Shown here piece after piece: positions 17,381-25,473 of a DNA stretch of 64,000 bases; the stretch's first letter is position 1; each line of letters begins with the position of its first letter. Below the pieces are notes generated by a model. It was not told where the DNA came from, made no database searches, and saw only the letters and a program-made list of their open reading frames with translations. This DNA comes from DATBGS01 sp036557885 (GTDB taxonomy: Bacteria > Chloroflexota > Ktedonobacteria > Ktedonobacterales > DATBGS01), in assembly GCA_036557885.1 (NCBI GenBank), contig DATBGS010000005.1, positions 62,001 to 126,000 on the forward strand, in the 5' to 3' direction. Position numbers and translations under genes: made by a program.

Positions 17381-18652
17381 ATGAAACGGTATTCTCTCCT
17401 TTCCTCCCTGCTGGCGATCATGATGTTGGTCCTGGTCGCCTGCGGCGGTGGCTCAACCTCGCCGGGGAAAGTCACCATCAACTGGTGGCACATCAGTACC
17501 GCAGACCCGCTCAAGGGCATCTTTCAAGATTTGGCAAACCAGTACATGAAGGCCCATCCCAACGTTGACATCAAGATCACCGTCATTGAAAACGATGCGT
17601 TCAAGACGAAGCTGAATACCGCCATGCAGGCGGGCAATCCTCCCGACATCTTCCAGAGTTGGGGCGGCGGAGTCTTGGAGCAATACGCTGCTGCCGGGCT
17701 GATGAAAGACATCACTCCAGATTTGCAGAAGGATGGCTGGGGCGACAGCTTTGGGAAAGCCGGGCTTGACCTGTACAGTTCCGACGGCCACTATTACGGC
17801 GTCCCCTGGGATATGGGCGCGGTAGGCTTCTGGTATAACAAAGCCCTGTTTGCCCAAGCGGGCATCACCCAGACCCCCGCAACCTGGGACGATTTCATCA
17901 ACACGATCAAGCAGCTTCAGACAGCAGGCATCACACCGCTGGCGCTTGGCGAAAAAGATGAATGGCCGGGCGCCTTCTACTGGGAGTACCTGGCGGTGCG
18001 CCTGGGTGGGAAGGACGCTTTTGCCAAGGCATACAGCCACAAGGGCGGCTCGTTCACCGATCAGCCCTTTGTGCAAGCCGGGACATACCTCCAGCAACTC
18101 GTTGCCTTGAAGCCCTTCCAAAATGGCTTCCTGGGTGCCAGCTACGGCGACCACCAGGCGCTGATGGGCAACAGTCAGGCGGCTATGGAACTGATGGGCC
18201 AATGGGCGCCATCCGGTGATGCCGCTGTCGCAACCGATAAAAAAGGCCCGCAGTTTGGCTTCTTCCCCTTCCCCTCGATTCCGGGCGGGGCAGGCGCGCC
18301 AACGGATGTGCTGGGTGGTGGCAATGGCTTTGGCATTGGCAGTAAGGCGCCCCCAGAAGCCGTTGATTTCGTCAAATTCCTGACCAACGCCGACAACGAG
18401 CGCAGCTATGCCAAAGCTGGCGCCGCTTTGCCGCCAGTCAAGGCCGCGCAAGATGCTGTCTCCGACCCCAATTTGCAGACAGTTGCCACCTTGGTTGCTA
18501 ACGCTGGCTACTACCAGCTCTACTACGACCAGTTCATGACTCCTGCGGTGGGCACCACAGTGAACGACCAGACTGCGGCGCTCTTTGCGGGAACGGCAAC
18601 ACCACAAGCTGCTGCCCAGGCTATTGATGCTTCGGCTGCCAGTGGCGGGTGA
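17381..18652 (+). CDS. ABC sugar importer, extracellular solute-binding lipoprotein (family 1)
   Basis: 423 residues. The start at 17381 has AAGGAG 11 bases upstream. A lipoprotein signal (MKRYSLLSSLLAIMMLVLVAC) has its lipobox Cys near residue 21, followed by GGGSTSPGK. The mature protein starts with VTINWWHIST and shows the family-1 features: NPPDIFQSWGGG, a central GVPWDMGAVGFWYNKALF, ALGEKDEWPG and a C-terminal GNGFGIGSKAPPEAVDFVKFLTN. It captures an oligosaccharide outside the membrane and delivers it to the two permeases that follow. The GH35 and galactokinase genes downstream suggest a beta-galactoside. Confidence 0.94.
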   Translation: MKRYSLLSSLLAIMMLVLVACGGGSTSPGKVTINWWHISTADPLKGIFQDLANQYMKAHPNVDIKITVIENDAFKTKLNTAMQAGNPPDIFQSWGGGVLEQYAAAGLMKDITPDLQKDGWGDSFGKAGLDLYSSDGHYYGVPWDMGAVGFWYNKALFAQAGITQTPATWDDFINTIKQLQTAGITPLALGEKDEWPGAFYWEYLAVRLGGKDAFAKAYSHKGGSFTDQPFVQAGTYLQQLVALKPFQNGFLGASYGDHQALMGNSQAAMELMGQWAPSGDAAVATDKKGPQFGFFPFPSIPGGAGAPTDVLGGGNGFGIGSKAPPEAVDFVKFLTNADNERSYAKAGAALPPVKAAQDAVSDPNLQTVATLVANAGYYQLYYDQFMTPAVGTTVNDQTAALFAGTATPQAAAQAIDASAASGG

Positions 18653-18699
18653 TCTTGTAGCCCTCCAATCGGGAATCTCTCAACGAGTATTCCTGTGTC

Positions 18700-18733
18700 A
18701 AGCTGGCGAAATAAATTTCTATTTCGCCAGCTT
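18700..18733 (+). repeat. Intercistronic stem-loop between binding protein and permease
   Basis: Perfect 13-bp stem (AAGCTGGCGAAAT and its complement) with an 8-base loop, 48 bases after the binding-protein stop. It is followed by CCAGTTCC rather than a T-run, so it is more likely a 3'-end stabiliser or partial terminator that raises binding-protein expression over permease expression, as in other sugar operons. Confidence 0.65.
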
Positions 18734-18793
18734 CCAGTTCCACTTTGTATGTGTCACCTCATCCGCTGGGTTTGAGAGAAGGGAGCATCGCCT

Positions 18794-19744
18794 GTGCGAC
18801 TAACTATTCCAGTTGCAGCCTCAAATCAAAGCATCCTTGCCATCCGACTTCGACGAAGGGCGGGTACTGCTCTGACTATCACCCTGTTCCTTCTCCCTAG
18901 CCTGGTGTTGTATGTCGCGTTCGTGCTGCTGCCGGTGGTGCAGGCCGCGCATTACAGCCTGTTTAAGTGGAACGGCCTGGGAAGCCTGGATGATTACATT
19001 GGGCTGAAAAACTACCAGACGCTCTTTCACGACCCCATCTTCCTGCAAGCGTTAAAAAACAACTTCATCATTGCCCTGCTGTCGCTTGTGCTGCAATTGC
19101 CAGCAGCCATTGTTCTCGCGCTGCTGCTCAACCGGAGGGTTCCGGGCCGTACCTTTTTCCGTACCGTCTTCTTCTTGCCCTATGTCCTGGCTCCGGTGGT
19201 TACGGCATTGATCTGGTCATTTATCTACAATCCATCCAATGGCCTCATCGCAGGGCTGTTTCGGCAATTCAATCCACAGGGCATCCCGCCAGCTTTCCTG
19301 GCAAACCAACATACGGTGCTCTATGCCATCTTTGCTGCCATCACCTGGCAGTTTTTTGGCTTTCACCTCGTGCTTTACATGGCTGGTTTGCAGAACATTC
19401 CTGATGAGCTTGTTGATGCTGCCCGCGTGGATGGCGCCAACTCCTGGCAAGTCGCCCGCTATATCACCCTTCCGCTGCTGGGGAGCACCATTCGGCTCTC
19501 GGCCTTTCTCTCCATTTTGGGATCGCTGCAATATTTCGATCTGATCTATGTGATGACCAACGGCGGCCCGGTGAATGCCAGCGAGGTGATGGCAACGTAT
19601 CAAATCCATTACGGCCTGCGAGAATTCCGGCTCGGCTATGGCAGCGCAGTTGGTGTGGTCATGTTTGGCCTGTGTTTTTTGTTTGCGCTCCTCTATCAGC
19701 GCCTGATTATGCGGCAAGACCTCACCGGTCAATCGGCGCTATGA
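18794..19744 (+). CDS. ABC sugar importer permease 1 (CUT1, MalF/UgpA type)
   Basis: 316 residues, GTG start with AAGGGAG upstream. Six predicted helices: the first at about 23-48 (ITLFLLPSLVLYVAFVLLPVV), then a periplasmic loop with DDYIGLKNYQTLF, typical of MalF-like subunits. The cytoplasmic EAA loop is readable as DELVDAARVDGANSWQVARYITLPLL (about 208-233), the contact for the ATPase. It forms the heterodimeric channel with the next gene, which starts 24 bases later. No ATPase gene follows, so a shared MsmK/UgpC-type ATPase must be supplied from elsewhere. Confidence 0.94.
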   Translation: MRLTIPVAASNQSILAIRLRRRAGTALTITLFLLPSLVLYVAFVLLPVVQAAHYSLFKWNGLGSLDDYIGLKNYQTLFHDPIFLQALKNNFIIALLSLVLQLPAAIVLALLLNRRVPGRTFFRTVFFLPYVLAPVVTALIWSFIYNPSNGLIAGLFRQFNPQGIPPAFLANQHTVLYAIFAAITWQFFGFHLVLYMAGLQNIPDELVDAARVDGANSWQVARYITLPLLGSTIRLSAFLSILGSLQYFDLIYVMTNGGPVNASEVMATYQIHYGLREFRLGYGSAVGVVMFGLCFLFALLYQRLIMRQDLTGQSAL

Positions 19745-19768
19745 GCAGCCCAGAGGGGGAATCCGTCT

Positions 19769-20608
19769 ATGCGCATCTCTGTCAACCGGCAGCGGCTGTC
19801 GCTGCCAGCATTTGCGGTCTGCTGTGTGGTAGCAAGTATTGTCCTCATCCCACTGCTTGCTACCGTGCTAGGTGGGCTGCGAACAAATGGCGAACTCTTA
19901 ATCGCGCCTTTCAGCATCCCCAAGGCATTGCACTGGGAGAACTATGGCAAAATCCTGGAGCTTGATAGCCCTTTTTGGCCCGCGCTGCTGAACAGCGTGC
20001 TGATCCTGGTGGGGACAGTGGGCTTGCTGCTCGTCACCGCCAGCCCTGCCGCCTTTGTGCTGGCGCGCATCTCTTTTCCTGGGCGCGAGGTAATTTTTAA
20101 TATCTTTCTCTTTGGCCTGCTTTTCCCAGCAACCGTTGCGGTGCTGCCCCTCTACATCACCATTCGCCAGTTGGGTCTGCTCGATAACCTGTGGGGCGTC
20201 ATTTTGCCGCAGATTGCCTTTGGCTTTCCCACCACCATCCTGATCCTGCGCAACTTCTTTCGCGCCATCCCCCAGGAGCTTGAAGACGCCGCTATCGTTG
20301 ATGGGGCATCGAGATTGATCTTTTTCTTGCGTATCTTATTGCCCCTGGCACGTCCGGCTATTGCGGCGGTGAGCATTTTGGCAACCGTTGGCAGTTGGAA
20401 TAGCTTCCTGCTCCCCCTCCTCGTTTTGACAGATCAGTCCAAGTGGACGCTGCCTCTGGCAGTGACACAGTTCCAACAGCAATTTTCAACCGACTGGGCC
20501 TCCATACTTGCCTTTATCACCCTGGCAATGATTCCGGCTGTGTTCGCCTATCTCCTTGCCGAGCGCCAGATTGTGGCTGGCCTGACGGCTGGCGCAGTGA
20601 AAGGATAA
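19769..20608 (+). CDS. ABC sugar importer permease 2 (CUT1, MalG/UgpE type)
   Basis: 279 residues, ATG with GAGGGGG upstream. Six helices are predicted; the EAA loop QELEDAAIVDGASRLIFFLRILLPLARPAI (about 170-199) and the preceding LRNFFRAIP are characteristic of the MalG branch. The C-terminus ends in the usual short IVAGLTAGAVKG tail of this family. It is co-transcribed with permease 1 and with the GH35 gene 12 bases downstream. Confidence 0.94.
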   Translation: MRISVNRQRLSLPAFAVCCVVASIVLIPLLATVLGGLRTNGELLIAPFSIPKALHWENYGKILELDSPFWPALLNSVLILVGTVGLLLVTASPAAFVLARISFPGREVIFNIFLFGLLFPATVAVLPLYITIRQLGLLDNLWGVILPQIAFGFPTTILILRNFFRAIPQELEDAAIVDGASRLIFFLRILLPLARPAIAAVSILATVGSWNSFLLPLLVLTDQSKWTLPLAVTQFQQQFSTDWASILAFITLAMIPAVFAYLLAERQIVAGLTAGAVKG

Positions 20609-20620
20609 AGGGGGCTACTG

Positions 20621-22639
20621 GTGGCTGTCACGCTCACTGAACAAGGTCTTGATATTGACGGGAAAGCTGTTCCTGTCTACTCCGGCAGTGTTCACTACTG
20701 GCGCCTGGAACGCGAACAATGGCCGCTCATTCTGGATAAGGTGCAATCGCTTGGCTTTGGAATGATCGAAACCTACATCCCCTGGTCAGTGCATGAAACC
20801 GCCCCTGGCGTGTTTGATTGGGGGGCCAGCGACCCACGCAAAGATTTTGAGGCATTTTGCCAGCTCTGCGAGGCATCCGGCCTCTACCTCATGGTGCGTC
20901 CTGGCCCCTTGATTAATGCCGAATTGACGGATTTCGGCTTTCCTGAATGGGTGCTGCTCGATCCCCAGATACAGGCGCATAATGCTCTGGGCACCCTCCA
21001 CCTGGATGCTGCCTGGGGCTTCCATCCCCCGCGCCCCTACCCTGTCCCCTCCTATGCTAGCCCCGCCTTCTTTAAAGCGGTTGGGGAGTGGTTTGATGCC
21101 GTCTGCCCGATCATCGCGCGCCATCTTGCCCCCAAAGGGTGCATCGTTGCCGTGCAAAGCGACAATGAAACCTGTTACATGTTTCAAGATCAGGCATACG
21201 CCACAGACTATAGCCCCGCCTCCATTACAGCGTATCGCGGGTTCCTCAGAGAGCGCTACGGAACCATCGCCCACCTCAACGCCATCTATACACAGCACTT
21301 TCAAGATTTCGACACCATTGACCCACCGCGCGACTGTCAAATCTGTACCGCTGCGGATGTCCCCTGGCACCGCGACTGGGTAGAGTACAAAGAGCGCTAT
21401 ATTCATCAGAGCGTCGTGCAGATTGCCAAGATGCTGCGTGATCGCGGCGTGCTGGGCGTGCCCCTGTTCCATGATGTTGCCTGGCAATATAGCACACCGC
21501 TTGATATTGCGCGTATGGAGTCCGATTCAGCGCTTGACTGGGTTGGCCTCAACCTCTATCGTGGTCCCCACGATTACACCGGAACCATCCAGCGCATGCG
21601 CTATCTGGCAGGGACGACCAGATTGCCCTTTGTGCCAGAATTTGGCAGCGGCATCTGGAGCCATCATCCCCGGACCCCAACCGCAGCCGAACAGGAATTT
21701 ACCACCCTTGCCGCCCTGATGCATGGTATGCGTGCCGTCAATTTTTACATGCTGGTGGAACGCGAACGCTGGCAGGGCAGCCCGATTACTCGTCATGGCA
21801 CCTATCGCCCGGAGTATGCCGATTTCTATCAGCGGCTCTCAGCGTTCCTCAAACACTACCCGCTTGGCACATTCAGCCGCCAAACGCCCGTCGTCACGCT
21901 GCTCAACTATGATCTTGGGCGCTATGCGGCAATGGCCTCAACGCTGCATTACGCCCATGTTGATCTGCTCAAGCTGCCAGAAGAACTTGGCGTGGTAGAC
22001 CTTGAGCTTGGTTTTCGCTGGGATGTCGCCCGCGAAGCCGACCATCATCGCTCTGATAACTGGCTGGGCAACGTCTTCCTCCAGTTCAAGCAGCGCCAGC
22101 TAGATTATGACATTTCCGACAGCCATATCAATCCAGACCGCTTGCGGCGTTATCCCATTGCCTGCATCCCCACTGTGGACTTCATGGACGCCAGCGATCA
22201 GCAGAGGCTCTTGGATTACGTCGCTCAAGGCGGCTGCCTGATCATCGGGCCTGGCGTGCCCTCGCTCGACAGCAACTTGCGGTCCTGCGCAATCTTGAGC
22301 AAAGCAATACAAGAACCTGGAGAGGTGGCTTTTGGCTCTGGAAAGATCATCTGGGCACTCACCGGCGCGCTCAGCACCACCCTCGCGCAGCATGTGCCAG
22401 CGCCCACAATCCGCTGGGACGCGCCAGAGGTAGAGGTTGTTGAGCAGGTTGGGAAAACGCAGCGCCTCCTCTTCATTGCCAACCCCAAAGATCAGAAGCA
22501 GCGCGTCACCCTCACCTTCGATACGCCGCGCCATCTGCTTCCAGTATGGAGCGAGGCAGCAACATCTTCGCGCGGCAAACACCTGACGCTTGACCTGGCC
22601 CCCTATACCATCCAGGTCTGGGAGGCATCGCATGATTGA
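20621..22639 (+). CDS. Beta-galactosidase, GH35
   Basis: A 672-residue cytosolic enzyme without signal peptide, GTG start after AAGGGGG. The N-terminal barrel has SGSVHYWRLEREQWPLILDKV (21-41), GFGMIETYIPWSVHE, and LMVRPGPLINAEL (90-102). The acid/base is Glu183 in VQSDNETCYM, and the nucleophile is Glu340 in VPEFGSG. The C-terminal 250 residues carry a second alpha/beta region and a beta-sandwich. Because it is cytosolic and follows an importer, it probably cleaves galactosides after uptake. It overlaps the next gene by 8 bases. Confidence 0.93.
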   Translation: MAVTLTEQGLDIDGKAVPVYSGSVHYWRLEREQWPLILDKVQSLGFGMIETYIPWSVHETAPGVFDWGASDPRKDFEAFCQLCEASGLYLMVRPGPLINAELTDFGFPEWVLLDPQIQAHNALGTLHLDAAWGFHPPRPYPVPSYASPAFFKAVGEWFDAVCPIIARHLAPKGCIVAVQSDNETCYMFQDQAYATDYSPASITAYRGFLRERYGTIAHLNAIYTQHFQDFDTIDPPRDCQICTAADVPWHRDWVEYKERYIHQSVVQIAKMLRDRGVLGVPLFHDVAWQYSTPLDIARMESDSALDWVGLNLYRGPHDYTGTIQRMRYLAGTTRLPFVPEFGSGIWSHHPRTPTAAEQEFTTLAALMHGMRAVNFYMLVERERWQGSPITRHGTYRPEYADFYQRLSAFLKHYPLGTFSRQTPVVTLLNYDLGRYAAMASTLHYAHVDLLKLPEELGVVDLELGFRWDVAREADHHRSDNWLGNVFLQFKQRQLDYDISDSHINPDRLRRYPIACIPTVDFMDASDQQRLLDYVAQGGCLIIGPGVPSLDSNLRSCAILSKAIQEPGEVAFGSGKIIWALTGALSTTLAQHVPAPTIRWDAPEVEVVEQVGKTQRLLFIANPKDQKQRVTLTFDTPRHLLPVWSEAATSSRGKHLTLDLAPYTIQVWEASHD

Positions 22640-23420
22640 CCCGCACTGGCAAGTGATTGATCTCGACCCAGTAACCTGGCGGCATCTTGGCCCCTTCTTT
22701 GAACCGCACCGCTACATCGCAGCCGCCCAGCCTGGTGAGCATGGCCTCTTTGTGCTGCATGATGCCGGTAAGCTGCTCAGGGTGGTGGATACCCAGACGA
22801 ACACCCTCCCGTCTGGCATCCCCACCCAGATCAGCGACCCGGAAACGCTGGCACAGGAACTCTATGGCCGAGGCGAATGGCAGCGCGTTCATATCATAAA
22901 CCGGCGTCATCTTGCCTGGGTTGCCCAACAAGCCCAGGCAACTCCCCGGCGCGACCTCACCCTGGATGCTTACTATCATCTGGTATATACGCTGATGTGG
23001 GGCAACCGCGAAGGGTATGTCTGCGTGCCGCCGCATCCTGGACAGATGTATGGCTGGACCTACTCAGAAATCCGCCGCTACATTGCAGACTTGCCCTCGC
23101 CCGCAACCCTTGCGCTTGGTGTATACTTAGATGCGGCGCTCTTTATTGGCCTTGTTCTCGTCTGCCAGGGAGGGCAGATTCGACGCGTAACAACGTTTGA
23201 GGGTCTGAACTGGAATGTTGCGCACCCTGGCCCAACCGAGCAAACATTAACAGCGCTCTGTGAAGCCCTTGGGGCACAGTTCGCCCCGCCCGCCGCTGTA
23301 TTGCTCTGCACTGAGTCCGTTTTTTCTACATGGCTCGCGGCAACAGACAAATGGGCATGTCTCTCTGAGGCACGCGCCAACGCAACTGCCATCTGGCACT
23401 ACGCTGACCAAGCCACCTGA
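22632..23420 (+). CDS. Unknown protein in the galactoside operon
   Basis: 262-residue soluble protein; ATG 22632 with GGGAGG just upstream, translationally coupled to the GH35 gene (8-base overlap). I do not recognise a family. Visible features: no signal or membrane helix, a central TLMWGNREGYVCVPPHPGQMYGWTYSEI, and GVYLDAALFIGLVLVCQGGQIRRVTTFEGL, which resembles a beta-strand pair around a small hydrophobic core. DAGKLLRVVDTQTNTLPSGIP near the N-terminus recalls sensor or binding domains but is not diagnostic. Its place between galactosidase and galactokinase implies a role in galactoside use or its control. Confidence 0.75.
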   Translation: MIDPHWQVIDLDPVTWRHLGPFFEPHRYIAAAQPGEHGLFVLHDAGKLLRVVDTQTNTLPSGIPTQISDPETLAQELYGRGEWQRVHIINRRHLAWVAQQAQATPRRDLTLDAYYHLVYTLMWGNREGYVCVPPHPGQMYGWTYSEIRRYIADLPSPATLALGVYLDAALFIGLVLVCQGGQIRRVTTFEGLNWNVAHPGPTEQTLTALCEALGAQFAPPAAVLLCTESVFSTWLAATDKWACLSEARANATAIWHYADQAT

Positions 23421-23475
23421 AAAGACGCTGAAACAGATCTCTATGTGCCCTTTGTGACGGGAAAGGCACATCTTA

Positions 23476-24711
23476 ATGCTTCAGGACTCTACCCTCCATC
23501 CTGTTGTGCGCGCCGCTGCTGCCTCCCTCGCAGAGGCATTCGGCGGTGCAGCACCCTGTTTAGCCTGGGCGCCTGGACGTGTCAACCTCATTGGCGAACA
23601 CACAGACTATAACGATGGCTGGGTGCTTCCTGTGGCCGTAGATCGCCTGGTAGCGCTGGCGGGCCGCCTTCGGCCTGATCGCGTAATTCGTCTCTTCTCA
23701 CACCAGCACCACGAACAAGCGAGCTTCTCTCTGGATGGGCTGACCCCCGCGAACAGCGCCGAGCGAGGCCAGCTACTACAGCACTGGGCGCGTTATCCGC
23801 TGGGAGTTGCGGCAGAGTTAATCGGCGCAGGCTATCCTCTGGTAGGCGCTGACGCGGCCATTGCTGGCGATGTCCCATTGGGTGCAGGAATGAGTTCTTC
23901 CGCAGCAATGGAGGTCGCCTGCGGCACCTTTTTTACCGCGCTGACCAATCTCACCCTGGAGCCACTAACCCTGGCCCGTCTGTGTCAGCAAGCCGAACAG
24001 CACGCAGTTGGCGTGCGCGTTGGCATTCTGGACCAGGCAGCCTCCTGCCTGGGGCGTCCAGATCAGGCGATTTTGCTTGATTGCCGCAGCCTGCATTACG
24101 AATACATCCCCTTCACATTGCCGGATGTCGCGCTGGTCGTCTGTGACACTGGCGTGCGCCGCGAACTTGCCAACAGCGCCTACAACGAGCGGCGCGCCCA
24201 ATGCGAGCAAGCCACAGCCATGCTCGCTCAATTGTTACAGAAAGAGGGCCGAAAGACTCCTGTGCACGCCCTGCGCGATGTTTCCCCAGAAGAGTTCGCC
24301 CGGCATACTGCCGCCCTCCCAGAATTGCTCCTCCGCCGCGCGCGCCATGTCATCAGCGAAAACGCGCGAGTCTTGCAGGCCGTTGCAGCCCTGCGCTCTG
24401 GAGACACAACCACGCTGGGCGCGCTGCTCTTTGCCAGCCACGCCAGCCTGTGCGATGACTACGAAGTGAGTTGCCCAGAGCTAGATGTCATCGTAGAGCT
24501 TGCTCGACAGGTGCCCGGCGTCCTGGGCGCGCGGCTCATTGGCGCGGGCTTTGGCGGCTGCGTGCTGGCAGTGTGCAAACAAGCCGCCATCACTCCCCTG
24601 CAAGAACTGCTCACCCGCGACTACCCCGCGCGCACTGGCAAAGAGGCCAGCGTTTACCCCTGCGCCATCGGCACTGGCCCCGGCAGGATACTAAATACTA
24701 TTCTTCCTTGA
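23476..24711 (+). CDS. galK: Galactokinase
   Basis: 411 residues, a GHMP kinase. The galactokinase signature WAPGRVNLIGEHTDYNDGWVLP is at 31-52, the ATP loop PLGAGMSSSAAMEV at 134-147, and the C-terminal GAGFGGCVLAV near 358-368. Reaction: D-galactose + ATP to galactose 1-phosphate. It completes import, hydrolysis and phosphorylation in this locus, but no galT or galE is in the window. It lies 55 bases after the unknown protein, probably in the same transcript. Confidence 0.96.
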   Translation: MLQDSTLHPVVRAAAASLAEAFGGAAPCLAWAPGRVNLIGEHTDYNDGWVLPVAVDRLVALAGRLRPDRVIRLFSHQHHEQASFSLDGLTPANSAERGQLLQHWARYPLGVAAELIGAGYPLVGADAAIAGDVPLGAGMSSSAAMEVACGTFFTALTNLTLEPLTLARLCQQAEQHAVGVRVGILDQAASCLGRPDQAILLDCRSLHYEYIPFTLPDVALVVCDTGVRRELANSAYNERRAQCEQATAMLAQLLQKEGRKTPVHALRDVSPEEFARHTAALPELLLRRARHVISENARVLQAVAALRSGDTTTLGALLFASHASLCDDYEVSCPELDVIVELARQVPGVLGARLIGAGFGGCVLAVCKQAAITPLQELLTRDYPARTGKEASVYPCAIGTGPGRILNTILP

Positions 24712-24801
24712 TAAGAGGCGGTTTGCTCCGCAGCCCATGTAACCTTTCGTCATTTCATGGTACTGTTATAGGAGAAGTCGCATAAGACAAAGGAGCAACC
24801 G

Positions 24802-25236
24802 ATGCAAGATCATTACCCCGTTCACAAAACAGAGCAGGAATGGGCCAAACAACTAACACCTGAGCAGTATCATGTCACGCGCAAGCACGGCACCGAGCGC
24901 CCCTTCACTGGCGCTTACGCTGAGCACCATGCAGAAGGCACTTATACCTGTGTCTGCTGCGGAGCGCCTCTTTTTAGCTCAACAACCAAGTTTGAATCAG
25001 GGACGGGCTGGCCGAGCTTTTGGGCGCCTGCCGAATCTGCGCCAGTGGGCACCTCGGTAGATGATAGCTGGTTTATGCGGCGCGTTGAGGTACATTGCGA
25101 CAATTGTGGCGCGCACCTTGGGCATGTCTTTGACGACGGCCCTCGCCCTACCGGCCAGCGCTATTGCATCAATTCGGCGTCGCTCTCTTTTGACCCTGCT
25201 TCCAAGAAGCCCCAAAACGGCCAGGAGCAACAATAA
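24802..25236 (+). CDS. msrB: Peptide methionine (R)-S-oxide reductase MsrB
   Basis: 144 residues, the full single-domain length. Zinc ligands are Cys50/Cys53 and Cys99/Cys102, SGTGWPSFW is at 66-74, and the catalytic Cys122 lies in RYCINSASLSF. RBS AAAGGAG precedes ATG 24802. It repairs methionine-R-sulfoxide in the cytosol using thioredoxin. There is no MsrA partner nearby; a large nested hairpin follows the gene. Confidence 0.97.
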   Translation: MQDHYPVHKTEQEWAKQLTPEQYHVTRKHGTERPFTGAYAEHHAEGTYTCVCCGAPLFSSTTKFESGTGWPSFWAPAESAPVGTSVDDSWFMRRVEVHCDNCGAHLGHVFDDGPRPTGQRYCINSASLSFDPASKKPQNGQEQQ

Positions 25237-25259
25237 GCAACCTCTAGCACCATCTTCGC

Positions 25260-25317
25260 ATTCTCCCTGGTAGCCGCCTTCTCAGAGAAGCTTCTCTGTG
25301 CAGCCTACAGGGAGAAT
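25260..25317 (+). terminator. Nested hairpin after msrB
   Basis: Outer arms ATTCTCCCTG / CAGGGAGAAT (10 bp) enclose a perfect 16-bp palindrome CAGAGAAGCTTCTCTG at 25283-25298. Downstream comes TGTGGTCTTTTCC, so termination of msrB is the simple reading. It also sits 157 bases before the next start and could be a leader element of that gene. Confidence 0.55.
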
Positions 25318-25473
25318 TGTGGTCTTTTCCACTCTATTTATGTGAAGAGATTTCTTCCTATCCTTCCTGAAGTACGCTATACTCGGAAAAAGACCGTAGA
25401 AGATGGCTCAACCTCGCGTGTGTCCATCCGTTTGGGGGAATACTTTGCCCCTAATGAGAAGGAGGACACTCCT

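Noticed and set aside
17453..18607. 384-codon open frame antisense to the sugar-binding protein gene
   Set aside because: It is the complement of a strongly recognised gene; no ribosome site or family features, and GC-rich codon use explains such long shadows.
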